The notes under the pieces were generated by a model, which worked only from the letters and a program-made list of their open reading frames with translations, was not told the origin of the DNA and made no database searches. Positions 56,027 to 64,000 of a DNA stretch of 64,000 nt are shown piece after piece. Location of the stretch: NCBI GenBank assembly GCA_016795505.1, contig JAEUHH010000065.1:1-64000 (forward strand). The letters are read 5' to 3'. The stretch's first letter is position 1; each line of letters opens with the position of its first letter. Source of the stretch: Verrucomicrobiales bacterium (lineage in GTDB: Bacteria > Verrucomicrobiota > Verrucomicrobiia > Verrucomicrobiales > DEV007). The position numbers and the translations under genes were made by a program.

Positions 56027-56346
56027 GGAGGGAATCCGCCTTTTTCCGACTCACGCGGCTCGTTGGCGAGGATCCGGCGGGGGGAAGAGACTGTGGACCG
56101 GCATCAAGCCGCTACCGAGGAGCGGGAAAGCGCGTTTTCCAAAATTTTCCGATGGCGTTCGACTCCGCCTGTCAGGAGATCCCATGTTTTGTTGGGTGGG
56201 GGTGGCACTTGCTCTCGAACGGCGTTGATTCGTTCCATTATGCCGTCAGCCAAGCCCACCAGCCAGATTCCGGCCTGGCGGTAATCGTCCGTTGGCTCCG
56301 GGGGGGAAAGGATTAAAGACCGGGGCAGATGGGAATCAAGAAAACA

Positions 56347-56445
56347 TCACCGATCCCGCTCCTTCAGCCTCATGTAGTCCAGATAGTGGAGGTTGGCCTG
56401 GATGTTGTCCGTGTTCGAGTACAGGTAGGCCAGGAAAAAGCCGCC
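56347..56445 (-). pseudogene. Gene fragment (C-terminal end, 32 codons)
   Basis: On the minus strand the reading GGFFLAYLYSNTDNIQANLH then YLDYMRLKERDR and a stop looks like a natural protein end, but the frame is closed by a stop directly upstream. It may be the tail of a lost membrane or TPR-type protein. The rest of 56027-56625 contains only the 46-bp element and nothing else I can support. Confidence 0.4.
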
Positions 56446-56539
56446 TCACTTTTTTGGAAAAAACCCTGAAAGCAAAACCCACCAAAAAAAGATTCCACAA
56501 ATCAACCTTGACTCCCTCCGCCTCATAACAGTGTTGCAT

Positions 56540-56585
56540 CGGCGATGAGACCCTCTTTGATCGCCGATGAGACAGGGTATCATCG
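56540..56585. repeat. 46-bp palindromic element, copy I (intergenic)
   Basis: Starts CGGCGAT and ends ATCG; cores ACCCTCT and ACAGGGT face each other around TTGATCGCCGATGAG. It lies 41 bp after the end (on the plus strand, before) of the leftward gene 56626-57312. Confidence 0.8.
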
Positions 56586-56625
56586 GAAACGCTCCGCCTT
56601 CTCCGCCGGTTTCAGACGGGGCGGG

Positions 56626-57312
56626 TCAGCGGGGGAGGGAGACGCGCGTCTCGACGACGACGTTTTCGCCTTCCAGATAGATGCGGCCGATCTTGGGCAG
56701 CACCTGGTCGATGGGCGAGAGCTTGGGGTCGATCTTCATGAAAGCCGGGTAGGTGTTGACGAAGCCGGCGGGCACCTCTTTGCCCGGGACTTCGATGCCG
56801 ACGACCCGGAACAGCACGGTGCCGCCTGCCAACTCCGGTTTGACACGGAAAATGCCATTCAGGTGCCGGGTGCCCTGGCGGAGGAAGCCGGTGCGGATCG
56901 GCTGAGTCATCTCGGCCTCGATGCCTTCCTCGCTGATGCCGCGGATGTGGGTCTGGCCGCGGAAATCGGCGAGCAACTCCTGGCTGGCGATGATGGCGTT
57001 GAGGTCCGTGGCGGTGAACAGGACGCGGTCCATCTCATTGCGGGCGGCGGCGAGCAGGAGATCCTCCAGTTTGCGGTTGGCATCGGCGATCTGCTCGGGT
57101 GTGGCAGTGGCCACGGGCACGGCGGCGGCGGTCTCTGCGGTGAACTCGGCGATGGCCCGGCTTTGTTTGACGAAAACGACGGTGAAGAGCGTCGCCAGAG
57201 TGCCAAAAACGACGATGATGGAGATGAGGATGATGCAGCCCGGCAACGGCGAGGAGACGGCGACGGTCGGGTCGGTTTCGGAGGGAGCGGTGGCGGGATC
57301 GGGCGTGGACAT
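56626..57312 (-). CDS. Single-span membrane protein of unknown function
   Basis: 228 residues from the ATG at 57312 (MSTPDPATAPSETDPTVAVS). A membrane segment at about 25-46 (GCIILISIIVVFGTLATLFT) is followed by an extracytoplasmic domain; ATDLNAIIASQELLADFRG and GTVLLFRVVGIEVPGKEVP-like strands suggest a lipid-binding or LEA-type fold, but I cannot name it. The architecture recalls the 16983 gene. Divergent from the esterase at 57452. Confidence 0.65.
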   Translation of the reverse strand: MSTPDPATAPSETDPTVAVSSPLPGCIILISIIVVFGTLATLFTVVFVKQSRAIAEFTAETAAAVPVATATPEQIADANRKLEDLLLAAARNEMDRVLFTATDLNAIIASQELLADFRGQTHIRGISEEGIEAEMTQPIRTGFLRQGTRHLNGIFRVKPELAGGTVLFRVVGIEVPGKEVPAGFVNTYPAFMKIDPKLSPIDQVLPKIGRIYLEGENVVVETRVSLPR

Positions 57313-57451
57313 GGTGGGCGATGACGGCGAAACGTCCCACGATGGCGGGGAATGGGCCGAATGCCAACCGACGATTGCGTCGAGCCGCGGAGGCGGCGCG
57401 GCTGCGGGCTTGACCTGCGGTGCAGTTGGCGGTGAAATGGCGGTCTCTTTT

Positions 57452-58432
57452 ATGAAATACCGGCTCCGCTTTCTCGTCGTTTTCAGCCTGCTCGTCGCCT
57501 GCCGCTGGTCGGCCGGGCAGGAACTGGCCGAGCGCCAGACCGCCATCCGCGACCTGGCGGAAAAGAACGGGGTGACGGTGACTTTTGACCTGCCCTATGC
57601 CGGAACGGAGAATCCGAAGCAGCGGGTCGATCTGTATCTGCCGAAGGAGCGGAAGCGGCCCGGTCCACTGCCGGTCGTGGCATTGATCCACGGCGGTGGG
57701 TGGGTGAATGGGGACCGGATCGGCTACGGCGGGCTGGCGCTGCAACTGGCCCGGACGGGCGACTATGCGGCGGTGACGGTGGGCTACCGGCTCACGAACG
57801 AGGCGCGCTGGCCGGCGCAGATTCACGATTGCAAGGCGGCGATCCGGTGGATCCGCGGCATGGCGGCGCAGCATGGGCTGGATCCGGATCGGATCGGGGT
57901 CTGGGGAAGTTCGGCGGGTGGTCACCTCTGCACGTTGCTGGGCACGAGTGGCGGGGTGAAGGAGTTGGAAGGCGATCTGGGGCCGCATCTGTCGCAGAGC
58001 AGCCGAGTGAGCTGTGTGGTCAACCACTGCGGGCCGCAGGATTTCCGCGAGCCCCTGATGCGGGACCCGGCGGGGCAGCCGAATTTCCAAGACGACGCGG
58101 TGTCGGGCCTGCTGGGCGGCTTGGCGACGGAAAAGGTGGCGGAAGCCGTCGCTGCGTCGCCGATCACCTATGTGTCGGCCGATGATCCGCCGATCGTCAC
58201 CGGGCACGGCACGGCGGACGCGCGGGTGGCGTTCGCGCATGCGGAAATGATCCATGCGGCGCTGAAAAAGGCCGGCGTGGCGTCGTGGCTGATCCCGGTG
58301 ACGGGCGGGGGCCACGGTTCGGTGAGCCATCCGGTGCTGAAGGAGCGATGCCTGACGTTTCTGAGCAAGCAACTGCTCGGCGCGGAGGCAACGATCGACG
58401 AGAGCCCGATTCCGGCCGAGCCGGGCAAGTAG
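57452..58432 (+). CDS. Secreted alpha/beta hydrolase (lipase/esterase, BD-FAE type)
   Basis: 326 residues from the ATG at 57452. Signal peptide ends near WSAGQ. Oxyanion motif VVALIHGGGWVNGDR, nucleophile Ser in VWGSSAGGHLCTLL, catalytic Asp in GHGTADARVAFAHAEM, His in TGGGHGSVSH. This is the esterase/feruloyl-esterase-like family often seen with polysaccharide degradation in PVC bacteria. Frames further upstream belong to antisense shadow of the 56626 gene. Confidence 0.9.
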   Translation: MKYRLRFLVVFSLLVACRWSAGQELAERQTAIRDLAEKNGVTVTFDLPYAGTENPKQRVDLYLPKERKRPGPLPVVALIHGGGWVNGDRIGYGGLALQLARTGDYAAVTVGYRLTNEARWPAQIHDCKAAIRWIRGMAAQHGLDPDRIGVWGSSAGGHLCTLLGTSGGVKELEGDLGPHLSQSSRVSCVVNHCGPQDFREPLMRDPAGQPNFQDDAVSGLLGGLATEKVAEAVAASPITYVSADDPPIVTGHGTADARVAFAHAEMIHAALKKAGVASWLIPVTGGGHGSVSHPVLKERCLTFLSKQLLGAEATIDESPIPAEPGK

Positions 58433-58440
58433 GTGTGGTG

Positions 58441-58950
58441 TCACCAGGCGGACCGGGCCAGCGTCGGCTCCGGCTCAGGGGAGTCGAGTTCGCGGAGGCA
58501 GGTGGCGATGGGGCGCGTCTCGCCCGGCAGCACGAGGCCTGGGCGGATCGCGGCGAGCGGGGTGAGGACAAAGCGGCGGCTCAGCAGGCGGGGATGGGGC
58601 AGATCGAGCCGGTCATCGGCCAGCACGCGGTCGCCGAGGTAAAGCAGGTCGACATCGATGGTCCGCGGGGCGTTTTTGGGCCGACGGCTGGCTCGCCCGA
58701 GGTCGCGCTCGATGCTCTGGGCGGCCTCCAACAGGTCGAGCGGCTCCAGGGAGCTGTGCAATTCGATCACGGCATTGAAAAAAGGCGCCGTTCCCGGCGC
58801 ACAATCGACCGGTTCGGTCTCAAAAAGCGGCGAAACGAGGAAATCGGCCGCCGTGCCTTCGTGCAAATCCAGCAAGCGGTCGCGGGCGATGCGCAAGTGC
58901 CCGAGTCGGTCACCAAGATTCGAGCCAAGGGCGATGCCGGCGGGGAGCAT
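58441..58950 (-). CDS. folK: HPPK, 2-amino-4-hydroxy-6-hydroxymethyldihydropteridine diphosphokinase
   Basis: 169 residues from the ATG at 58950. IALGSNLGDRLGHL, ERDLGRASRRPKNAPRTIDV followed by DLLYLGDRV, and LPHPRLLSRRFVLTPLAAI are the conserved HPPK blocks, including the pyrophosphoryl-transfer Asp pair. It makes the pterin precursor of folate. The start is set just after a heptamer satellite at 58961, so the upstream leader is unusual. Confidence 0.93.
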   Translation of the reverse strand: MLPAGIALGSNLGDRLGHLRIARDRLLDLHEGTAADFLVSPLFETEPVDCAPGTAPFFNAVIELHSSLEPLDLLEAAQSIERDLGRASRRPKNAPRTIDVDLLYLGDRVLADDRLDLPHPRLLSRRFVLTPLAAIRPGLVLPGETRPIATCLRELDSPEPEPTLARSAW

Positions 58951-58960
58951 GGGTGGAGCT

Positions 58961-59155
58961 GTGAAGAGTGAAGAGTGAAGAGTGAAGAGTGGGGAGTGAA
59001 GAGTGGGGAGTGAAGAGTGGGGAGTGAAGAGTGGGGAGTTAGTTTTAGAAGTAGTGAAAATGTAAGTGATAAAAGCGATTGATAGGAGTATCAATTTTGG
59101 CGTTCTCTTTCTATCTCGGACTCTTCACTTTTTACTTTTTACTTTTTACTTTTTG
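58961..59155. repeat. Heptamer simple-sequence repeats (GTGAAGA / GTGGGGA and TTTTTAC)
   Basis: 58961-59039 is a run of 7-bp units (GTGAAGA and GTGGGGA alternating), and 59125-59155 is a run of TTTTTAC units. They are related in reverse: AAAAAGT and GAAGAGT steps on the minus strand. They fill the gap between folK and dapB, where slippage could occur. AT-rich sequence (59040-59110) separates the two. Confidence 0.8.
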
Positions 59156-59183
59156 CTCCGTCCCTAAAGAAGGGGCTGAAAAC

Positions 59184-59927
59184 TCACCTCAGTCCCAGAA
59201 CATCCTCCATGTCGTAGAGGCCGCTCTGGTGGCCGTGCGCGGCGACCCATTTGGCGGCCCGGATGGCGCCGTTGGCAAAGGTTTGGCGGCTGCTGGCTTT
59301 GTGGGTGAGTTCGACGCGTTCGCCGTCGTTGGCGTAGATGACGGTGTGATCGCCGACGACATCGCCTCCGCGCACGGCGTGCATGCCGATCTCGGTGGGG
59401 GTGCGGGCGCCGACATCGCCGAAACGGCCGTGTCGCACATCCTGGTCATAGGAAAGCTGGCGGACATCGGCGAGGATCTCGGCGAGCCGGCGGGCGGTGC
59501 CGCTGGGGGAATCCTTCTTGTGGCGGTGATGCATTTCGACAACTTCGAGATCGAAGTCGGGGCCGAGAATCTCGGTGGCCCGGCGGGTGAGCCAGAACAG
59601 GGTGTTGACGCCCACGGAGAAGTTCGGCGCGTGGACGATGGGGATGATCGCGGATGCCTCGCGAATGGCGGCGAGTTGGGCGTCGCTGTGGCCGGTGGTG
59701 CCCATGACGAGGATCTTGCGATGCTCGACGCAGGCGGCCAGCAACTCGTCGGTGAAGTGCGGGAGTGTGAAGTCGATCACGGCTCCGGCTTTGACGATGG
59801 CTTCGGGCAGGGAGTCGCCGACATCGATGCCGGCCGCGACAGAGACATCGGGATCGGCCTCGGCGCAGGCGGTGACTGTCTGGCCCATGCGGCCGCGGCA
59901 ACCGGTGACAAGCAGGGGAAGTGACAT
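59184..59927 (-). CDS. dapB: 4-hydroxy-tetrahydrodipicolinate reductase DapB
   Basis: 247 residues from the ATG at 59927. LLVTGCRGRMGQTV is the NAD(P)-binding loop, VVEMHHRHKKDSPSGTARRL contains the catalytic His/Lys pair, and ALVMGTTG-like residues are present as ILVMGTTGH. GDHTVIYANDGERVELTHKA is the C-terminal core. It reduces the dihydrodipicolinate precursor in lysine and diaminopimelate synthesis. Single gene here. Confidence 0.95.
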   Translation of the reverse strand: MSLPLLVTGCRGRMGQTVTACAEADPDVSVAAGIDVGDSLPEAIVKAGAVIDFTLPHFTDELLAACVEHRKILVMGTTGHSDAQLAAIREASAIIPIVHAPNFSVGVNTLFWLTRRATEILGPDFDLEVVEMHHRHKKDSPSGTARRLAEILADVRQLSYDQDVRHGRFGDVGARTPTEIGMHAVRGGDVVGDHTVIYANDGERVELTHKASSRQTFANGAIRAAKWVAAHGHQSGLYDMEDVLGLR

Positions 59928-60073
59928 GGGAAAAACGGGGGAAAGGGAGTGGTGAAAGGGTGAGATGATTCGGTAGCCGTGGCTTCGGGTTGCTTTCCGG
60001 CCGACAGGCGATATAACCCGCAAATCCGGGTCGGGGAAAGGGGAAATCGAGCGTCGGACCGGCGCGGCGGCAG

Positions 60074-61597
60074 TCAAAGCCGGGGCTTTTCGGGCAATAC
60101 CGGCTTTTGGTGCCGGCTGGCGCATCCGGTGGCCAGGGTGGCGCGGCGGTAGATGGCGTCTCCGCAGGCGATGTGAAGGTCGCGGAATTCCGGGCCGCCG
60201 AAGCAGACATCGGTGGCAGGTCGCGGGGTGGGGAGGATGAAATTCACCCGTCCTGCCTGATCACAGACCTGCACCCCGACCCGAGTGGCGACGTAGAGCC
60301 AGCCTTTGGTATCGACGCAGAGGCCGCCGGCCTCGACCGGCTCGGGCAGCAGGTGATCGAGCTGGTAATAGGGCTGGCCGTGGGCCAGTTGTCCGCCTGC
60401 CTGAATCTGATGCGATTCGAGAAAGTTCGATCCCGTCCGCGCCACGTAGAGCAGTGTCTGGTCGGGCGACAGGCATAGCCCGGAGACGGTGCCGGGCTCG
60501 GAAAGCTGGCTCGCGAAAGCCGCGCCGTCATGCCGGATGGCGCGGGCGAGGGCTTCGGTTGTCACCGAGACTGCGCCAGTGGCATCGACGTCGAGACGGT
60601 GACCGGTTTTTCCCGAGATCGGCTCCCAGTCGCCCGGTCCGACGACTTCGGTGCCGCGCCAGCGGGCTTCGCCCCGGGGATTTGCCACGATTGGCTCGGC
60701 CGGGTAGCCTTTCCACAGACCGCGGAGCGCATCGGGAAAGATGGCGGTGGCGTGCTTTTGATTGTGACCGCCGGTGCCCCAGGTGTGGCTCACGTCATAG
60801 CCATTCCACATGAGCGAGCGCTGCATCGTCTGGTTGGCCATCCACCAGTCGCCGCAGTAGAGATTGTTGTCCTGTTCGCCACTCTGAAGATGCAGCCGCA
60901 GGGGCTTGGGCTCGCATTTTCTCACCCAAACTGGCAACTGGTCCGCGCCATGGATGCCGACATAGGTGCCCACGCTGGTGAAGACGCGGCGGAACTGGTC
61001 CGGCCGGTGCCAGGCGACCATGAAGGCGCAGATGCCGCCGCTGCTGCTGCCGGCGATGGCCCGGGCGTTTGGGTCATCGCTTAGGTTGAGCCCGTGCCGC
61101 TGGCGGATGGCGGGGAGGAACTCGTCGATCAGAAAGCGGGCGTAGCGATCGCTCACGCTGTCATATTCAAAACTGCGGTTGAACCGCGGCAGGGCCTTGT
61201 CGCCAGCTGCCGGCACCACGCCGGGGCGGATGAAGATGCCGACGAGGGGTGGGATCTCCTTTCGGGCGATCAGATTGTCAAAGACGACCGGAGCCTGATA
61301 GATGACGCCATCCTGAAAGACCATGAAGGGGGCGGGTCGGGAGGTGTCATGCCCGGCGGGCAGGTAAATCTGGTATTCCCGGACCGTGCCGGGAAAGATG
61401 CTGGTCTGCGCGGCGACGTATTCGCCTTTCAGCAGTTGGCCTTTGGCCACGCCGTCGCGGGGCTTCGAATCGGGTCCCGGCGCGTAATCGTCGCCTCCCT
61501 GAGCGGGGGCATTCGCGGCTAAAGCCAGGGCCACGAATGGGGCGATCCAGCGTAGGCGGGAAAAAGGGTGGGGGGGAGACAGGCGGGAGGTCATCAT
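60074..61597 (-). CDS. Secreted esterase fused to SMP-30/gluconolactonase-like domain
   Basis: 507 residues (ATG at 61597; GTG at 61606 and ATG at 61594 also possible). Signal peptide ends ANAPAQ. Residues about 50-290 form an esterase-D/Fes-like domain ([33 protein letters not shown] with the nucleophile Ser, [16 protein letters not shown] with His). Residues about 350-505 form an SMP-30-like half propeller ([40 protein letters not shown]). The fusion fits a role in sugar-ester or lactone breakdown; substrate unknown. Confidence 0.85.
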   Translation of the reverse strand: MMTSRLSPPHPFSRLRWIAPFVALALAANAPAQGGDDYAPGPDSKPRDGVAKGQLLKGEYVAAQTSIFPGTVREYQIYLPAGHDTSRPAPFMVFQDGVIYQAPVVFDNLIARKEIPPLVGIFIRPGVVPAAGDKALPRFNRSFEYDSVSDRYARFLIDEFLPAIRQRHGLNLSDDPNARAIAGSSSGGICAFMVAWHRPDQFRRVFTSVGTYVGIHGADQLPVWVRKCEPKPLRLHLQSGEQDNNLYCGDWWMANQTMQRSLMWNGYDVSHTWGTGGHNQKHATAIFPDALRGLWKGYPAEPIVANPRGEARWRGTEVVGPGDWEPISGKTGHRLDVDATGAVSVTTEALARAIRHDGAAFASQLSEPGTVSGLCLSPDQTLLYVARTGSNFLESHQIQAGGQLAHGQPYYQLDHLLPEPVEAGGLCVDTKGWLYVATRVGVQVCDQAGRVNFILPTPRPATDVCFGGPEFRDLHIACGDAIYRRATLATGCASRHQKPVLPEKPRL

Positions 61598-61753
61598 GGC
61601 CGCCACCCTACGCCGGTCCGGTCGGCTGGCAACCAGAGGTGGGACCCAAGGTCGGGGGGCATTTCAGTGATAGCCGGGTGGCGAAAAGGTAACCGATGCC
61701 GATTTTTTAGAAGGTGGGATTTTCGGACAAACGTGTGCTACTATCCGCCCACT

Positions 61754-62782
61754 ATGGCAACGTGGCACTACGCAGACGCGAACAAACAGCAATTTCAAGT
61801 GGACGATTCCCAACTGGCTGCCGCCGTGCAGCAGGGGGCGATCACCCAACAGACGCCGGTGTGGACGGCGGGCATGCCCAACTGGCAGGCGGCCGGACAG
61901 GCGCTGGGGCATCTGTTCCAAGGCGCGCCTCCGCCGATGCCGGCGGGCGGACCGCCTCCGATGACGGGTGGCGGGATGGCTCCGTTTCCGATGAAATCGC
62001 ACGAGGTCGATTACGAGATTTTCGGCGATGACATGCAGATCGTGGAAGTGGAGCTCGATCCGGGTGAGACGGTGATCGCGGAAGCCGGGGCGATGAACTA
62101 TCTGGAGCAGGACATCACGTTTGAAACCAAGATGGGCGACGGTTCCCAGCCGAACGAGGGACTGATGGGCAAACTACTCGCGGTCGGAAAGCGTGCCCTG
62201 ACGGGGGAGTCGATCTTCATGACCCATTTTTCGCACCGGGGTGGGAGCGGCAAACGCCGGGTGGCCTTTGCGGCGCCCTACCCGGGTAAGATCATGGCGA
62301 TGAACCTGGCCGAGATCGGCGGCGAGGTGACGTGCCAGAAGGATTCGTTCCTCTGCGCGGCTTTCGGCACGCAGGTGACGATCGCCTTCAACAAGCGGCT
62401 CGGTGCGGGCTTCTTTGGCGGCGAGGGCTTCATCCTGCAAAAGCTGAAGGGCGACGGGATGGCTTTCATCCATGCCGGCGGCACGGTGGTGGAGCGGCAG
62501 CTCAATGGCGAGACGCTGCGGGTGGACACGGGATGTCTGGTGGCGTTTTCGCCGGGCATCACCTACGACATTCAGCGGGCGGGCAACCTGAAGTCGATGT
62601 TCTTCGGCGGCGAAGGGCTTTTCCTGGCCACATTGAGTGGTCACGGGCGGGTCTGGTTACAGAGCCTGCCGTTCTCGCGCATGGCCGATCGCATCCTGGC
62701 TCACGCGCCGAGCGCGGGCGGACGATCGGTGGGCGAGGGCAGTGTGCTGGGCGGCATTGGCCGACTGATCGACGGTAATTGA
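61754..62782 (+). CDS. GYF_2 domain plus AIM24-family (TIGR00266) protein
   Basis: 342 residues from the ATG at 61754. Residues 1-55 form a GYF_2 domain ([20 protein letters not shown] ... [12 protein letters not shown]), followed by a Pro/Gly-rich linker. Residues about 85-320 carry the AIM24 fold: [40 protein letters not shown] and [28 protein letters not shown]. Function unknown. A hairpin TTTCCCGA/TCGGGAAA lies just after the stop (62821-62843) and may terminate transcription. Confidence 0.9.
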   Translation: MATWHYADANKQQFQVDDSQLAAAVQQGAITQQTPVWTAGMPNWQAAGQALGHLFQGAPPPMPAGGPPPMTGGGMAPFPMKSHEVDYEIFGDDMQIVEVELDPGETVIAEAGAMNYLEQDITFETKMGDGSQPNEGLMGKLLAVGKRALTGESIFMTHFSHRGGSGKRRVAFAAPYPGKIMAMNLAEIGGEVTCQKDSFLCAAFGTQVTIAFNKRLGAGFFGGEGFILQKLKGDGMAFIHAGGTVVERQLNGETLRVDTGCLVAFSPGITYDIQRAGNLKSMFFGGEGLFLATLSGHGRVWLQSLPFSRMADRILAHAPSAGGRSVGEGSVLGGIGRLIDGN

Positions 62783-62820
62783 TCGGCTTTTTGGGCTCAG
62801 CGACAGCGAGTTGGATGAGG

Positions 62821-62843
62821 TTTCCCGAGATTTTCGGGAAATT
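62821..62843 (+). terminator. Possible hairpin terminator after the AIM24-family gene
   Basis: TTTCCCGAGATTTTCGGGAAA forms a stem of seven pairs with a short AT-rich loop, followed by TTGAGG and no clean T-run. A weak terminator is possible. Confidence 0.4.
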
Positions 62844-62857
62844 GAGGTAAATTATGT

Positions 62858-62885
62858 TTGATAAAAACAATAATTTCCATAAAAT
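62858..62885 (+). promoter_or_regulatory. Sigma-70-type promoter for the thioredoxin-like gene
   Basis: TTGATA (62858-62863) and TAAAAT (62880-62885) are 16 bp apart in an AT-rich island. The -10 box ends 6 nt before the ATG at 62892, so the transcript would be leaderless or nearly so. The motif TTTCCATAAA inside it is shared with the start region of the gene at 19339. Confidence 0.5.
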
Positions 62886-62891
62886 ACCCGC

Positions 62892-63347
62892 ATGGGTCGA
62901 TTTCTCATTCTCTGTGCGTTGGGCGCACTGCTGCTCTCCATCATCAAGGGGGGACGCGGCGGCGGCGAGGTGGATTTTCCCATGATCCAGATCAACCAAG
63001 TCACGCCGACCAGTCTCCAGCCGGAGAACAAGAAGATTCGCGTGGTGCTGTTCACCGGCACGGAGTGGTGCGGGGCGTGCCAGCATCTCGACTCGACCGT
63101 GATCGGGACGGCGGCGTGGCAGGATTTCGCGAAGAAGGAGCTGAGGTTCCGGGTGGTGGACATCCCGGCTGATCGATCAAAGGCCTCGCAGAGCGATCTG
63201 CGCCTGGCCCAGCAGTTTGGCGTGCGTGGCTACCCGACGATGGTGGTGATGGACGCCCAGAACGAGGAACTCAGCCGTCAGGTGGGATCGGGCGCGCCGG
63301 TGGAGAACTACAAGGCGTGGATCCGGAAGCATTCCCAATTTTACTGA
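62892..63347 (+). CDS. Thioredoxin-like protein, membrane-anchored or secreted
   Basis: 151 residues. N-terminal hydrophobic segment (RFLILCALGALLLSII) as signal or anchor, then VVLFTGTEWCGACQHLDSTV with the CGAC redox pair and the cis-Pro loop VRGYPTMVVMDAQ. WCGAC is of the DsbD-gamma/thioredoxin_7 kind. It likely reduces or forms disulfides in the periplasm. Confidence 0.9.
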   Translation: MGRFLILCALGALLLSIIKGGRGGGEVDFPMIQINQVTPTSLQPENKKIRVVLFTGTEWCGACQHLDSTVIGTAAWQDFAKKELRFRVVDIPADRSKASQSDLRLAQQFGVRGYPTMVVMDAQNEELSRQVGSGAPVENYKAWIRKHSQFY

Positions 63348-63432
63348 AAGCCGGCCCTGCTGGCGCCATCCCGGCGCCTCGTTGCGCGATCACGGGCTGT
63401 TCGCGGCGGGAGGATGCGGTTTCTTGGGCGTC

Positions 63433-64000
63433 ATGCTGACGATCTCCGGCTCCGCCTCTCCTCGATCCCGTTTTTGCGATGGCGTCTCGCGGCGCGATTT
63501 TCTGCGCATTGGCAGTCTGGGGCTCGGTGGCCTCTCGTTGCCGGGCTTGTTGCAGGCAGAGCAGTTGGCCGGCCTGCGGAACTCGCGCAAGGCGGTGATC
63601 ATGATCTACATGGCGGGTGTGCCGCCGCATCAGGATCTCTATGAGCTGAAAATGGACGCGCCGTCGGAGGTGCGCGGGGAATTCCGCCCCATCCCGACGA
63701 ACGTCCCGGGCATTGAGATCTGCGAACTGCTGCCGCGGATGGCGGAGATCATGGACAAACTGGTGCCGATCCGCTCGCTCTATGGCGCGCCGAACGGGAG
63801 CCACGACTCATTCATGTGCTACACGGGCAAGGTGGGCTCGACGCTCGACACGAACGGTCAACCGCCCGGCGGCTGGCCGTCGATCGGGGCGGTGATGTCG
63901 AAGCTGATGGGGCCGGTCAGTGAAAACATTCCGCCTTTCGTCGGCCTGGCTCCGCGCGCGGGGCATCCGCCCTACGGGTCGGCGGGCAAGCCCGGCTATC
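63433..64000 (+). CDS. DUF1501 family protein, cut by the window end
   Basis: At least 189 residues from the ATG at 63433, still open at the window edge. A twin-arginine signal (VSRRDFLRIGSLGLGGLSLP) precedes the DUF1501 opening VIMIYMAGVPPHQDLYELKM and PSEVRGEFRPIPTNVPGIEI, followed by GSHDSFMCYTG. It is a second member of the family besides the gene at 25305. The partner DUF1549/DUF1553 gene, if present, lies beyond the window. Confidence 0.93.
   Translation, partial: MLTISGSASPRSRFCDGVSRRDFLRIGSLGLGGLSLPGLLQAEQLAGLRNSRKAVIMIYMAGVPPHQDLYELKMDAPSEVRGEFRPIPTNVPGIEICELLPRMAEIMDKLVPIRSLYGAPNGSHDSFMCYTGKVGSTLDTNGQPPGGWPSIGAVMSKLMGPVSENIPPFVGLAPRAGHPPYGSAGKPGY

Noticed and set aside
57035-58444. 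A 469-codon open frame on the minus strand
   Set aside because: It is antisense to the esterase gene, with Arg/His/Gln-rich composition and no domain.

Overview
This is a high-GC chromosomal segment that most likely comes from a member of the Verrucomicrobiota (PVC group). I infer this from several features. There are DUF1501 and DUF1549/DUF1553 genes, and an ECF sigma factor with an overlapping short membrane partner. There is a small protein starting MGKQYNKEIKRRRR with a histone-H1-like Ala/Lys tail. Other hints are an SHD1-domain protein, a GSII-type glutamine synthetase, SET-domain proteins, and a type II secretion pseudopilin cluster in G-H-I-J-K-L-M order. No rRNA, tRNA or CRISPR array was seen.

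Layout. 1-2.2 kb: non-coding repeats and a decayed IS1634-type transposase. 2.26-10.6 kb: a leftward type II secretion operon (gspG, H, I, J, K, L, M, a GspC-like protein, then the secretin gspD); the ATPase GspE and platform GspF are not here. 10.8-18.3 kb: membrane and conserved small proteins, a 2-hydroxyacid dehydrogenase, a hicAB remnant, a PfkB sugar kinase, a decayed REP-associated tyrosine transposase (RAYT), DUF937, DUF6498 and a thioredoxin-fold protein. 18.5-29.4 kb: a PIN-type toxin-antitoxin pair, a GT87-like glycosyltransferase, DUF1275, a Na+/Ca2+ exchanger, a PHP-domain protein, the DUF1501/DUF1549 pair and an OmpA-like protein. 29.6-36.9 kb: an NlpC/P60 protein, a 1.7-kb hairpin-repeat region with a 42-bp tandem array, PPK2, a K+ channel, the ECF sigma pair, the histone-like protein and a NYN-domain protein. 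36.9-47.4 kb: polyprenyl synthase, glutamine synthetase behind a sigma-54-type promoter, a kinase-PP2C fusion, SET/SMR/SET genes, and two PotD-like lipoproteins with a hybrid sensor kinase. 47.5-51.3 kb: a menaquinone operon (menB, menA, menC, menE). 51.3-64 kb: a SHD1-HMA-HMA protein, der, an esterase, folK, dapB, an esterase-SMP30 fusion, an AIM24-family protein, a thioredoxin-like protein and the start of another DUF1501 gene.

The most unusual signal is a family of 46-bp palindromic elements. Eight full-length copies recur in the window, plus partial ones. Five lie between genes. Three lie inside protein-coding genes (menE, der and the ECF partner gene), and all three are read in the same frame, giving related 15-16 residue inserts (FRCNPVGSEKQQGLI, FRSDRVGSERQPSSI, SRSNPVASETRPCHI). 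Each element consists of two half-sites around a 7-bp core, ACAGGGT or its reverse complement ACCCTGT, and the core switches orientation between copies. This resembles the palindromic elements known inside Rickettsia genes. A decayed RAYT gene and several other hairpin repeat families in the same window suggest a REP-type mobile system.
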